Source: Desulfosporosinus cupriresistens (lineage in GTDB: Bacteria; Bacillota; Desulfitobacteriia; Desulfitobacteriales; Desulfitobacteriaceae). From it: a DNA stretch of 64,000 nucleotides. Both the position numbers and the translations under genes were made by a program. The stretch's first letter is position 1. Each line of letters begins with the position of its first letter. The stretch lies in the NCBI RefSeq assembly GCF_001707885.1, contig NZ_MASS01000010.1, positions 1 to 64,000 on the forward strand, given 5' to 3'. The notes under the pieces were generated by a model. The model had not been told where the DNA came from, did no database searches, and saw nothing but the letters and a program-made list of their open reading frames with translations. Positions 1 through 8,897 of the stretch are shown piece after piece.

Positions 1-63
1 TCAATGGGTGGGCTACTTTTGCTTTTCACGTAATAACACAATCAACGTTATACTCCATCATTC

Positions 64-159
64 ATGTCAGGCATCGTTAAGGTAATAAAAAAGGCTCCTA
101 AAGCTAGAGCATGGGCCAGTTTCCGCCCTTACGAAAAAATCGACAAATTCAGGTTCTAA
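64..159 (+). other. short ORF, possible gene remnant
   Basis: An ATG-started frame of 31 codons that ends just before a hairpin terminator. It is rich in Lys, Arg and aromatic residues and looks like the tail of a larger protein. There is no convincing ribosome binding site, and two stop codons lie upstream in the same frame. I do not recognise a family. It could be chance or a truncated 3' end. Confidence 0.2.
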
Positions 160-163
160 CTGC

Positions 164-184
164 AAGGCCTTTGGGCCTTTTTTC
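164..184 (+). terminator. Rho-independent terminator
   Basis: Stem AAGGCC / GGCCTT with a four-base loop, followed directly by a run of T. It would end rightward transcription entering from the left edge. Positions 185-432 hold nothing else I can support. Confidence 0.6.
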
Positions 185-432
185 TTTTGCCATTGTTGAC
201 TTTTCAAAACCCTAAATAGTCAACAAAATAATTTGAGTGCTTTTTCAGGGCATATTGATCCAGACTACTAGATGCATAATGTGGTACTTTAAGTGAACGA
301 AAAGCAAATCTTTTTATCACACAGTGCTCATCAGTATATACCGTATTGCTCTATAACTTTGTAGTTTCAGTTATAAGAATCGGGCATGGAAAAAAGCACC
401 TTCTCAGATGCTTTACTAAAATATTCTTCAAT

Positions 433-1070
433 TTACTTATTTTCAATGACTTGCAAAATACACTTCTTCAACGGTTGTAAATCTTTGTTAACAGCAATTA
501 TTGTAGCTTCTAATAAAGTTTCTTTCTCAATTAAAGACCAGTTGATTATGTAATTACAGTTCATAGCTAATTCTCGAATAAACTCTCGAATGCTTCGACC
601 GTTACCTTCTCTAAATGGATGTATCATATTTTTAGTTCAGACATATAATAAGCTACCTTCTGAGAAAATTCCTCCGGATTCAAACTTACTAAATATCTGT
701 CCTTTGCTAGGTTGCTAAATGTAGAATTTAAGTTTTCCTCAATAAACTGGCTTTTACAGAAAAATGTAGAACCCTTCTCAATATTCTCAGTCCTTAATTT
801 GCCAGCAAAAGGATAGATGTCTTGAAAGATATACCCATGTATTCTTTTTAAGTGGGTGCTTCCAAATCTACCTTTCACCATCTGTTCTTTTTCAAGCTGG
901 TATTGCCGAAGCATTGTCATATCAGCTTCATATTCAGCTAAGGCATTTGCATCCTTAATGTTTTCTTTATTAATCAATACATCAAAATCTTTATAGTAAT
1001 AGACAGACCGGCTAATTTCTGTAGAATCGTACTTTGAAAAGCCACTGCCACTTTTCATTTTAGCGTCCAA
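433..1070 (-). pseudogene. Fic-domain toxin, frameshifted
   Basis: Fic proteins transfer AMP or another nucleotide moiety to target proteins. Two overlapping frames together make one Fic protein of about 212 residues. The upstream frame (624-1070) carries the N-terminal helices and ends after YYMSELKI. The downstream frame (433-627) starts at the catalytic motif HPFREGNGR, which matches HxFx(D/E)GNGRxxR. The break lies in a run of five A on the coding strand, about position 630. One extra A would read straight through as SELKNMIHPF. The active-site motif is therefore intact but out of frame. The start overlaps the upstream antitoxin gene by 11 bases, typical of a toxin-antitoxin pair. It could be a dead toxin, a slippage-controlled toxin or a sequencing error. 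Confidence 0.85.
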
Positions 1071-1254
1071 ATTTAGAAGCGTGCCTAGCCTTTATGCCTG
1101 CGACAGCTTCCCTACTGCTAATCTTATCTTCGAGGTACCGTTTTCCGATTGCCTGCGCATGTGTACTTGCCTTTAATCCTTCAAAAGCCATCGATGCCCT
1201 TACACCAGAAATCACCCGATTATTCGTTGCCGCTCTTGGAGTTTTCCTTGCCAA
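1060..1254 (-). CDS. VbhA-like Fic antitoxin
   Basis: A 64-residue basic protein directly upstream of, and overlapping, the Fic gene. It contains SMAFEGL, fitting the (S/T)xxxE(G/N) inhibitory helix of class I Fic antitoxins such as VbhA. In those proteins the glutamate reaches into the Fic ATP site and blocks catalysis. The rest (about residues 38-64) is a short helical tail like the VbhA domain. I chose the TTG start because AGAGGTGA sits just upstream. A GTG at 1263 overlaps that Shine-Dalgarno sequence and is less likely. The family call rests on motif plus gene context. Confidence 0.75.
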   Translation of the reverse strand: MARKTPRAATNNRVISGVRASMAFEGLKASTHAQAIGKRYLEDKISSREAVAGIKARHASKFGR

Positions 1255-1371
1255 TACAATCACCTCTTGATACTATTATATTCATTTTTAAGCTCAAAGA
1301 CAATTTAGTCGGAATACTTTCTATAGATATTCAGACCAATCTTTATCGACTGCCCCATAGCCTATAGCTAC

Positions 1372-1494
1372 TTAATTCCCTTGACGATTTTTGTTACGGC
1401 GTTCAAAATCTTCATCAATCTCCTCTTTCCAACTATCAGCAATTGGTCTGTTGGCCCGGATTTCGCTGACTACTACCACCCTAGTACTATCTTC
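1372..1494 (-). pseudogene. C-terminal remnant of an unknown protein
   Basis: An open frame of about 40 codons, rich in Asp, Glu and Arg, bounded upstream by an in-frame TGA. It has no good start codon or ribosome binding site. Its composition is protein-like, with charged residues in helical spacing. I do not recognise the family. It probably is the 3' end of a lost gene upstream of the antitoxin. Confidence 0.3.
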
Positions 1495-1679
1495 TCATGT
1501 CTGAGTTTTTATCTTTTTAAGTAAGATTAGATTGTTTCTCACAGAATTTGTTCTACCAGTTGTTGCCCAAACCCTTCAATAAAATATTTATCCCTCTCAC
1601 TTACACGGCAAATATATATGCAAACATTGGATATTATGGTATTGTATGTGTAAAATATTAATTAAGGAGGTTAGATAGC

Positions 1680-2453
1680 TTGAAACTTTACTCTAACAGG
1701 CCATATTTTAAGACAATAATACTTACTTGGGTGTTTTTACTCTCTATGACTGGGGTAGCATTCGCCCAAAGCAGTGAAAAGCTTGACTATGTTGCGTTAG
1801 GTGATTCTCTTGTTGCAGGGTATGCACCAAATGGCACAATAGATAAAAGTTATACAGATTTTATTGCCGTGAAATTAGATGGCGAAGGAGTTTTAGGAGA
1901 CTACCGGAACTTTGGAGTACCCGGCTACACCACGGATAAGGTTTTCGCTGATATTAATCCTGATAATCCAGTTAACGCAAATAGAATAGTAGCTATTTCC
2001 AATGCAGAAATAATCACATTAGACGTAGGAGCAAATGACTTACTTGGTATGATACGAGACCCATTATTCGATCCGACTCAAGCACCAGCTGCTATCAAAA
2101 ATGTTGCAGGAAATATCTTTAAAATCACTTCTACACTTAAAGGTCTAAATCCTAATGCTAAGATTTATTTAATGGGTTATTATAATGCATTCCCCTATTT
2201 ACCCGAAGAACAACAAGCGCAGCTTATTCCTCTGATAAAAGGGTTTAACCAAACTGTTAAAGGCGTAGCTGATTTAAAAGATTCGACGGGTTCAACAATA
2301 GCTACCTATGTTGATACTTATACAACTATGGATAAACATTTAGCAAAATATCTCCCTGAAGATAATATCCATCCAGATATCTCGGGATACAGGGCAATCG
2401 CTAAGGATTTTTGGGATATTATTAAAGTTGATTTCCTAAGAGGAGTTAATTAA
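1680..2453 (+). CDS. secreted SGNH/GDSL-family hydrolase
   Basis: A predicted exported esterase or lipase of the SGNH fold. A signal peptide covers about residues 1-30 (hydrophobic core, then GVAFAQ). Block I is ALGDSLVAGYAP with nucleophile Ser43. Block III is GAND with Asn119. Block V is DNIH with Asp228 and His231 completing the triad. The 257-residue length is normal for the family. Translation starts at TTG behind AAGGAGG with nine bases of spacing. The gene stands alone and ends at a terminator. The substrate cannot be read from sequence; acyl esters of lipid or cell-wall glycans are usual for the family. Confidence 0.9.
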   Translation: MKLYSNRPYFKTIILTWVFLLSMTGVAFAQSSEKLDYVALGDSLVAGYAPNGTIDKSYTDFIAVKLDGEGVLGDYRNFGVPGYTTDKVFADINPDNPVNANRIVAISNAEIITLDVGANDLLGMIRDPLFDPTQAPAAIKNVAGNIFKITSTLKGLNPNAKIYLMGYYNAFPYLPEEQQAQLIPLIKGFNQTVKGVADLKDSTGSTIATYVDTYTTMDKHLAKYLPEDNIHPDISGYRAIAKDFWDIIKVDFLRGVN

Positions 2454-2510
2454 TAAGAGATTTGATAGGATCTTAAACAATCTTAAAACATACAAAATCA
2501 GATAGCATCA

Positions 2511-2556
2511 GATAGCGCTTTAGGGTCGTATCAACCCCGGAAGTGCTATCTTTTTG
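2511..2556 (+). terminator. terminator after the SGNH hydrolase
   Basis: Inverted repeat GATAGCGCTT / AAGTGCTATC (one wobble) followed by TTTTT, about 60 bases after the hydrolase stop. The stretch 2557-2860 shows only out-of-frame coding-like fragments on the minus strand and no gene I can support. Confidence 0.6.
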
Positions 2557-2860
2557 CCTAAAATGTTTCCGCTGATTGATGGCCTTCTCCACCAAGATGT
2601 TTTCTCGGTTATTGCACTTTCAAGTAAAACCTCAGCTTTCAGATCCGTTTCTTGTTCTTGCTTTTTATTGACCGATTTTGTTTTACTAATTAATTCTTCG
2701 GAGGTGTTCATCTGCTGTTGTAGTTCAGTTTTCTGCTCGCCCTGTTGCTAATCGATCTTTCATCACTGGTATCTACCGTGTTGAGAATGCTAATAATCCT
2801 CATGAGGTTTTATCTTCTTCAAATTGTAATTTGATTTGACTGTATTTTCTTCGTTGTTAT

Positions 2861-4777
2861 TTAGCGTCTTTCACCGCACTGAGTAATTATAGGTATCACA
2901 GTAGCTACTACTAGAATTACTAATATCATAATTGCCATACCGTTAGAAGCAGCGAAGCCGCTTGGCTCACTTCCTTTTATAACACCCAATACTTGAAGTA
3001 TTATACCGATAAGTCCTATTATAGAGCCGCCAGCAACTAGTCCAGAAGATAAGCTTATTCCATTAGATACTTTAACTTCTTTTTCCTTTTCAGATGTGGA
3101 AGTTCTTTCTACGATGGAACGAATTAAGGCACCTACTAAAATTATAGAAGTTGTAGAAATTGGTAAGTAGAATCCTATAGCAACTGTCATTATAGGAAGG
3201 TTTAGAAAGAATAAAACGATTCCCATAACAGCACCAAAAATAATCATGACCCAAGGTAATTTTCCTGAGATTATACCAGCAGTTAATGTTGCCATTAAGT
3301 TAGCTTGAGGCAGGGCAAATGGAACGTTATCACCAGTCATTGCAAGTTGATTGGAAAGTAATAATATAGTACCAGTTACTACTACAACACCAACTATACC
3401 GGCTATTGCGAAGTGTTTTTGCATTTCGTTTTTGTCTCCGCCTATTATGAAAGCAACTTTTTGTGATTGGCAGTAACCACCAGCTGTTGCTATAGCGGTA
3501 ACTATAAATGTACCAAATAGAAGTAAAGATCTATTGCTTTCAGGATTTGTCCATCTCATTACAACGAATAAAAATGTTACAAGAACTAAAGAAGCTATAG
3601 TCATACCAGATACAGGAAGGTTCGAAGTTCCTATAGTACCAGTTAAACGGCCAGAAACTATAACAAATAGTAATGATAAGAATAATGATAAAACAGAAGC
3701 AGTTATTGCCATTAATATGTTACCACCAGATACCAAGAAACCTGCAATAAGACCTACTATTATACCACAAAGTAGTATTAAGTTTGTGACAGATGAACTA
3801 TCACCATTATTTGACGACTTAGAGTTGAGAGTTTCTTTAATAGAAAATATTATAGTAGGTATTAGCTTTATAGCACCAATTAAACCACCGGAAAGCATCA
3901 TGCCTGCGCCAATATATTTTACATAACTACCAGCTATATCACCAACTTTCATAGCGTTTATAGCAACACCAGGATTATTCCATATGGTTACACCACTTTT
4001 TGCAAGATCAGAGAAGTAACCTATTAGAGGCAAAATACCGAAGTTAGATAAAATAGAACCAGCAAACATAGTTAAAGAAACTTCTATACCAACTATGAAT
4101 CCTATGCCTAATAATAATGGATTAACTTCAACTTGAAATCTCCACTTGTAAAAAGATTCGTTTACGTAGCTTATAACGTTGTTAGCCACATTTAAAAATG
4201 AACCCGTTATAATAATTATTACACCACTTATTCCGAACCCTATTCCCATGTACTTAAGAGATTCTCCAGCGGCTTCTGAAGCCACAAGTGTTTCAGATAT
4301 AGCCATTGACTCAGGGTACATTAATTCACCGTGTTCTTCAACGATTAAGTAATTATAAACAAGGGAAGCTATTGCTATACCGAATAAGACGCCACCTACA
4401 CCAACAACAAAACCTTCTAAAAAAGAAGCTTTTGAACCTATTAAAAGAATTGCTGGTAAAACGAATATCATACCACTGGCAATTGATTCTCCGCCACTTG
4501 ACATACCTTGAATTAGGTTTTTCCCAAGAATACCTTTTTGTTTAGCAAATGCAGCTATAAGTGCAGAGCCTATTATAGAACCTGGTATACCAGCTGCAAC
4601 TGTAAGACCCGATTTCATACCTGAATAGGCAGTAGAAGCTGCAAACAAAGCAGCCAAAACAATACCTATTGCTAATACTGCGGCGTTTCCACCAGATTTA
4701 GAGCCGCCGGAAATGAAAGGTACATAGTCTTTTCCAGCTACGCCACCATATGCATCTTTAGATAATTTTTTATCCAT
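2861..4777 (-). CDS. OPT-family oligopeptide transporter
   Basis: A 638-residue polytopic membrane protein of the oligopeptide transporter (OPT/YSL-like) family, which imports peptides or metal chelates by proton symport. About 15 hydrophobic segments are visible. The N-terminal half carries the family-typical GMKSGLTVAAGIPGS region (about residues 53-70) and ESMAISETLVASEAAGES. The ATG start is chosen because GTGAGGT lies seven bases upstream. A GTG at 4789 is that Shine-Dalgarno sequence itself. Coding DNA is AT-rich with many ATA codons, unlike the heme genes further right, so lateral acquisition is possible. It is a single gene flanked by poor DNA. The exact substrate is unknown. Confidence 0.9.
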   Translation of the reverse strand: MDKKLSKDAYGGVAGKDYVPFISGGSKSGGNAAVLAIGIVLAALFAASTAYSGMKSGLTVAAGIPGSIIGSALIAAFAKQKGILGKNLIQGMSSGGESIASGMIFVLPAILLIGSKASFLEGFVVGVGGVLFGIAIASLVYNYLIVEEHGELMYPESMAISETLVASEAAGESLKYMGIGFGISGVIIIITGSFLNVANNVISYVNESFYKWRFQVEVNPLLLGIGFIVGIEVSLTMFAGSILSNFGILPLIGYFSDLAKSGVTIWNNPGVAINAMKVGDIAGSYVKYIGAGMMLSGGLIGAIKLIPTIIFSIKETLNSKSSNNGDSSSVTNLILLCGIIVGLIAGFLVSGGNILMAITASVLSLFLSLLFVIVSGRLTGTIGTSNLPVSGMTIASLVLVTFLFVVMRWTNPESNRSLLLFGTFIVTAIATAGGYCQSQKVAFIIGGDKNEMQKHFAIAGIVGVVVVTGTILLLSNQLAMTGDNVPFALPQANLMATLTAGIISGKLPWVMIIFGAVMGIVLFFLNLPIMTVAIGFYLPISTTSIILVGALIRSIVERTSTSEKEKEVKVSNGISLSSGLVAGGSIIGLIGIILQVLGVIKGSEPSGFAASNGMAIMILVILVVATVIPIITQCGERR

Positions 4778-4998
4778 AATATACCTCACAATATATTCTT
4801 ATTTATAGTATTGTCGCTTAATTTCAAAAATATATATTTTTATGATAAATATAGTTGGGTAATTTTCCTTCTTGAGTATAATACCTTGTTTTTTGTCACA
4901 AGAGCTTCCCCTTTCAACAAAAGTGAGAACAAACTCAGCGGATGCTGATTATGTGTCTCGTCGTAAAATTGATGCAAAATCTCTATGATATGCCAAAC

Positions 4999-5130
4999 TC
5001 AAAGCGTACCGTTAGTCGATTCAAACCAGTCGGCAAAACACAACACCCTCTGGCGGTAAGCGCGGAGGATGTTTCGCTTTTGTTTTGCATGAGCAGAGTC
5101 TTTTTTTAGTACCTGTAAGTATCGTCCGAA
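4999..5130 (-). pseudogene. gene remnant, family unknown
   Basis: An open stretch of 43 codons without a start, ending in TGA, encoding a basic peptide with RYLQVLKKD near its front. A related fragment with QYLQV lies at 6436-6571, and both share GGACAAGG just upstream. They look like two decayed copies of one element, possibly a lost mobile gene. The rest of 4800-5250 shows only a weak hairpin near 5042-5073. Confidence 0.3.
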
Positions 5131-5256
5131 TTATCCCTTGTCCGGGTTAAAGATTTAACGCAAGCAAGAACCTGGGTTTCAAGTAGTCAATCGAAATTAA
5201 CACTACTCTTTAACTAAGCCTTTATACTAAAACTAAACATACTACTTTATTTTCAA

Positions 5257-5775
5257 CTAAGGCCTGTAAACGGGTGGTCTAATTAGATAATTCTTGATTT
5301 TGCCATATTCGAGGTACTTATCATATATCTTCATCTCTTCATCCATAAACGACATAAACAAGTCCCTGAGTTTCGGCGAAGTGCTGTGAATAAAGGCCAT
5401 AGTATGAACTGGTAGAAAGGCCTGAATGCCTCTTAGTATCCGTCTGTAAATGTGCCTATCCGATATTAGCTCGAAATCCACCGTTTCTTGAGTTTGTTTT
5501 GGCGGCCTAAGAGGTAAAGGAATGCCATAGTTCAAAAGCTCTTTTTCTAATAACTTGGTATGCTTAGTAAGAGTCTTGTTGCCAGAATCAAGGACTAACT
5601 TTAAATCATTATCTTTAACGAAGCTATTTAAAAGACTGGTAACAAATATGACGTTATATCTTTGCATCAAATGATTCCAGAGATGGTAAACCTCGCTTAC
5701 GTTTATGGTTATTTGTTTTTCGCTGAGAGACTTGTTCATTTCAGAGATTTCTCCAATGTACTTTAATATCTCCAT
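5257..5775 (-). CDS. DUF3231-family protein, copy 2
   Basis: A 172-residue protein resembling one DUF3231 unit, a ferritin-like four-helix module common in spore formers and related to coat protein CotF. Visible landmarks are a long amphipathic helix region, PLPLRPP at about residues 81-87, and the C-terminal PPVYRP that is shared with the neighbouring gene. Many DUF3231 proteins carry two such units; here they are two separate genes. ATG follows GAGGTGAT. It lies 24 bases after its paralogue, so the two are probably co-transcribed. A role in spores is inferred from the family, not shown by the sequence. Confidence 0.75.
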   Translation of the reverse strand: MEILKYIGEISEMNKSLSEKQITINVSEVYHLWNHLMQRYNVIFVTSLLNSFVKDNDLKLVLDSGNKTLTKHTKLLEKELLNYGIPLPLRPPKQTQETVDFELISDRHIYRRILRGIQAFLPVHTMAFIHSTSPKLRDLFMSFMDEEMKIYDKYLEYGKIKNYLIRPPVYRP

Positions 5776-5799
5776 GATATCACCTCAAATTATATTTTT

Positions 5800-6321
5800 T
5801 TATGGTCGATAGACAGGTGGTTGATTTAAAAAGCCTTTTAATTTACCGTATTCAACCAGCATTTCCTGTAATTCCATAGTCAATAGTAAATGATTTTTTA
5901 AGCCTTTTCTGACGTCAGGGGTGGTACTTTGCATAAAACCGATGCCAAGAATAGGAAAAAATGCAGCAATAACTTCATAGAACATTTGAAAAATGTCTCT
6001 GTCGCTAATAGCCTCTATATGAACTATCGAACTTACGTCTGCAGGCGGCCTCATAGGAAAAGGCAAATCATACTCACGCATTAATGCTTCCATATCATCA
6101 ATTCCTTCAAGTAGCCCTTCTTTGACCTTATTTTTTATAATTGCTAAATCATTATCTTTAATCATATGTTCAAAAATCTGGACGGTTTCTAAGGCATCCA
6201 ATTTGGTGACTAAAACATCCCAAATATAAAAAACTTCTACTACATTAATAATTCTTTGTTTTTCTCTGATTGACTTCCCAGTATCAGTTAGCTTCTGCAA
6301 TTTATCCATTATATCTACCAT
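5800..6321 (-). CDS. DUF3231-family protein, copy 1
   Basis: A 173-residue paralogue of the next gene, same order of landmarks: central PFPMRPP and C-terminal QPPVYRP. The two sequences are clearly diverged, so the duplication is old. ATG follows AAAGGAG. It is the first gene of the pair; no transposon or duplicated flanking DNA is evident. Function is unknown; the CotF-like helical fold suggests a structural or spore role. Confidence 0.75.
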   Translation of the reverse strand: MVDIMDKLQKLTDTGKSIREKQRIINVVEVFYIWDVLVTKLDALETVQIFEHMIKDNDLAIIKNKVKEGLLEGIDDMEALMREYDLPFPMRPPADVSSIVHIEAISDRDIFQMFYEVIAAFFPILGIGFMQSTTPDVRKGLKNHLLLTMELQEMLVEYGKLKGFLNQPPVYRP

Positions 6322-6435
6322 ATTTTTTCTCCTTTGCGTTTATACTTTTATACTTCCTCCTCTACTTTTCTTTATACGCATAAACGGATTTATTAAGTTA
6401 ATCATTTTAAATATATTAGTACGTTACCTAAGCTC

Positions 6436-6571
6436 CTACTTTAGATTTCTATTGGAACAACTCTGCTCTTCTTCGCCAGGCTCATCTTTAAGTGTCTGAG
6501 TAACTTGTAAATACTGTCTTTTCCGTAACCTAGTAAGTCTTAAAGTCCTTGTCCAGATTGACGGCGAAAGA
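6436..6571 (-). pseudogene. gene remnant related to the one at 5.0 kb
   Basis: An open frame of about 45 codons with no start, containing RKRQYLQVTQ and an acidic tail. A second frame over the same bases reads like an excisionase-type helix-turn-helix (LLGYGKDSIYKLLR). Which frame was once coding is unclear. It is similar to the fragment at 4999-5130 at the DNA level. Confidence 0.25.
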
Positions 6572-6585
6572 GCGAACTTAGGACA

Positions 6586-6619
6586 TAAAAAATGCCCTAC
6601 TTTTCATAATGTAGGGCAT
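6586..6619 (-). terminator. Rho-independent terminator, leftward
   Basis: Perfect nine-base stem ATGCCCTAC / GTAGGGCAT with a ten-base loop. On the minus strand it is followed by TTTTTT. It lies in a gene-poor stretch between the DUF4405 and DUF3231 genes. Confidence 0.7.
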
Positions 6620-6749
6620 GGTAGATTTCTATACTCAGGAAGAGTATAAAGATGATTGAGCAGTATATATATCATAGATATTCTTAAGCTTTGGAGGCCT
6701 ATACAGATATGAGCAAAGATGTTACCAAATAGTAAGAATTCTGCTGATT

Positions 6750-6904
6750 CTAGGTAGTTTGAACAAAATTTCTAACAATTTGTTCATGATCAACTACTTG
6801 TCCAATAGATGAGGATTTTCCTTTCTCATAACCAATTAAATATACCTTTGGACGCCCTGCTCGCGTAAAAAGGCCCAGCTCATTTTTGTAAACTGGGCCA
6901 AACT
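6750..6904 (-). pseudogene. C-terminal gene remnant
   Basis: An open frame of about 50 codons following a TAA and ending in TAG. It has protein-like composition (RAGRPKVYLIGYEKGK) but no start codon. Its front part is overlapped by the terminator hairpin of the next gene, so it is probably dead. Family not recognised. Confidence 0.3.
6867..6899 (-). terminator. terminator of the DUF4405 gene
   Basis: GGCCCAG / CTGGGCC stem, on the minus strand followed by TTTTT, about 40 bases after the stop codon of the DUF4405 gene. Confidence 0.65.
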
Positions 6905-6936
6905 GGGCTTATATTTTGCCCTCTAAAGAAAGTGTT

Positions 6937-7746
6937 TTAGAGTTCTAATTCCTGAGTTAGCGACTTTAAGGCTTTTTTCATTATTTGTTTTTCTAAATAT
7001 TTCGTTCCTACTGCAATTCCGCCGATTACTCCTAAGAAAGTGATGATCACACCTGTGGAATTCGCATTCCCACCTTTTCCATCTTCATGGCCAGGACTTC
7101 TCCCGTCTTTGCCTGTTGGAATATTCTTATCGAACTGACCAGTAAGTCCGTCTGGTTGAATTTGTTCTGAGTTCGCACTAAGATTCGTTGTTATTAGGGC
7201 TATATTCGAACTAAATTGTGTTGAAAGAACTTGAACCCCCCCCAACAATAGTATCAACGTTAAAGCAATTTTGGCTACCACACTAACCGTACTAGATGAT
7301 TTAACTTTGAATACCTTTTTCATAAGACCCGCTATCCATTGCCAATGAAGCCCAACGTGAACGCCCACAAGTGCAAGACTTAAATAAGAAACACTGCTAT
7401 GCAGCCCACGGAATGCTCGTCCATTTACGCCACCAAAGCCTGGGAATAACACTTTTGAGATCATCAATCCGCTCATAATTGTAAACGCCATTGAGAATAA
7501 AAGTAAAATATTAAGGAAGTAACCGAAACGAGTTTTACCCGGCAAACTGTGGTCAAATAACCTCTGCGTTACTTTGATAACCCATTGCGAGTTAAGTAGG
7601 ATATGCACTATGAATAGAGCGCCTATCCCCAAACCTGCGATTTCATGAAAGGCTAACCCTCCAAAAACTCTTACATTATAAAGCAATGTGAAGAGTAAAA
7701 CGATAAAGATATCAAATGTCAGTTTTATAAAATTTTTGTTTTTCAA
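6937..7746 (-). CDS. DUF4405-family membrane protein, cytochrome b-like
   Basis: A 269-residue membrane protein. Residues about 10-150 form four transmembrane helices with histidines placed as in DUF4405/cytochrome b561-like proteins (FHEIAG, VHILLN, GLHSSVSY, GVHVGLHW), so heme ligation is plausible. A fifth helix lies near residue 165, then an external Gly/Asn/Asp-rich linker, a sixth helix (about 228-246) and a basic C-terminus. The TTG start follows GGAGG. No redox partner is next to it. Heme binding and electron transfer are inferred from histidine pattern and family only. Confidence 0.75.
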   Translation of the reverse strand: MKNKNFIKLTFDIFIVLLFTLLYNVRVFGGLAFHEIAGLGIGALFIVHILLNSQWVIKVTQRLFDHSLPGKTRFGYFLNILLLFSMAFTIMSGLMISKVLFPGFGGVNGRAFRGLHSSVSYLSLALVGVHVGLHWQWIAGLMKKVFKVKSSSTVSVVAKIALTLILLLGGVQVLSTQFSSNIALITTNLSANSEQIQPDGLTGQFDKNIPTGKDGRSPGHEDGKGGNANSTGVIITFLGVIGGIAVGTKYLEKQIMKKALKSLTQELEL

Positions 7747-7975
7747 TTAAATATCCTCCATATCATAATGATGTTTTCATTATGATTATATAGGCATTTC
7801 CTGAGTTTGAACTGAGTGCTCCCTGAAAGTTTGCTTAACGTTTAAAGTTACTGGCGTAATCCTAAAGAGCACTCTAAAATACTTCTGAGAAAGTCAATGC
7901 AAGAATGAACACCTACACCATCCCCAATGACCATAATATGCAATTATCGACTATAAAATAGGCCTGAAGAAGGAC

Positions 7976-8215
7976 CTATTCATTGTTAACTAATTCATCA
8001 ATCGAAATGCATAGCCCGGTAGCCAATTGTACGAGTTCGTTTATACGAGGTATTCTTAATCCAGTTTCTATATCGATAAGACGTTTGAGCTTGATTCCTA
8101 CATTAGAGGCCAGCTCTTCCCTTGTTAAATTACGCTTATCTCTGTAGTGAGCTATTCGTCTGCAGACAGTCTCATTAATTATGATCAAGGGAAAAACCCG
8201 CTTTCTTTCACACAA
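7976..8215 (-). CDS. XRE-family HTH regulator
   Basis: A 79-residue DNA-binding protein with a single Cro/C1-type helix-turn-helix. RIAHYRDKRNLTREELASNVGI holds the first helices (here split across residues about 20-41), followed by RLIDIETGLRIPRINELVQLATGL. Such small proteins act as operon-local repressors. No ribosome binding site is strong, so the start (TTG at 8215) is uncertain; a TTG ten codons in is possible. A shortened copy of this gene and its flanks lies 1.3 kb to the right. Confidence 0.75.
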   Translation of the reverse strand: MCERKRVFPLIIINETVCRRIAHYRDKRNLTREELASNVGIKLKRLIDIETGLRIPRINELVQLATGLCISIDELVNNE

Positions 8216-8274
8216 TTCTGATAATTTAAGTCCTTGAACCTAATTTACTTGTTTAGACTCGATCTGTCAACGAC

Positions 8275-8306
8275 AAAAAACACCCCCACCGTTTTCGATG
8301 AGGGCG
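8275..8306 (-). terminator. dispersed tetraloop-type terminator, copy at 8.3 kb
   Basis: On the minus strand a stem of about ten pairs ending in ATCG-AAAA-CGGT, followed by TTTTTTG. It belongs to a family of near-identical leftward hairpins found also at 9.5, 15.9, 16.0, 20.5 and 35.5 kb. Confidence 0.65.
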
Positions 8307-8492
8307 AGTAGGATGAACATACATTATATGCTATGACCCGGGATACAATCATTATGCTTACATTTTCCACGAACAGGTTTAACTTGAAAACCCAAGGAAT
8401 GAAGGAAACCTTAATAGTCCTGCCTTTGTTAAGGTTCGGTATTTAACCTTGCACTTAAGCGAATCATCTGGCAAATAGACATAGTCGTTTGT

Positions 8493-8723
8493 TTATTTAC
8501 CCCTTACCATTTTCGCAAACTCATATACGGCCTTCCACGTATCAATCGGTACCCCCAGTTCAACCACTCCTGCTGGTTTTTCGTCTGGAAACCTAAGTAA
8601 CCAAACTAATTCAGATTTTCTAAATTCAACGATCGAAACCGTCATGTATTTATTTGAATCTTTCTTTTTAAAGACAATCCCCTCAAGGTCTTGTTGATCA
8701 CCAAACAGACAAAACCTACCAGC
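8493..8723 (-). pseudogene. 5'-truncated unknown gene
   Basis: An open frame of 76 codons between an in-frame TAA and a TAA stop, with clear protein character (VVELGVPIDTWKAVYEF near the end). It has no ATG, GTG or TTG until an internal ATG at 8645, which would give a 50-residue protein without a good ribosome binding site. Family not recognised. It is probably a gene that has lost its start. 8724-8825 holds nothing I can support. Confidence 0.4.
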
Positions 8724-8825
8724 TTACAGACTCACTGCTTGGATATAATTGAATAAGAATGGTAGATGAGACTTCTTGGGGAAATATAGCCACTAACTTC
8801 AAGGAGATCCACCACCATATAGGCA

Positions 8826-8868
8826 ATAAAAAAGGAGAGTAGATATAAGTAGATAAGCTCTCCTTTTA
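8826..8868 (-). terminator. terminator of the Spo0E gene
   Basis: Inverted repeat AAAAGGAGAG / CTCTCCTTTT with an 18-base loop, followed on the minus strand by T residues, just past the Spo0E-like stop. Confidence 0.7.
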
Positions 8869-8897
8869 CATTTCATCGCTAACGCAGTGGACTCTTT

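Noticed and set aside
2520..2711. Minus-strand ORF of 63 codons after the SGNH gene
   Set aside because: Its end lies inside the terminator hairpin, it has no clear ribosome binding site, and the protein-like parts switch frame. At most it is a gene relic.
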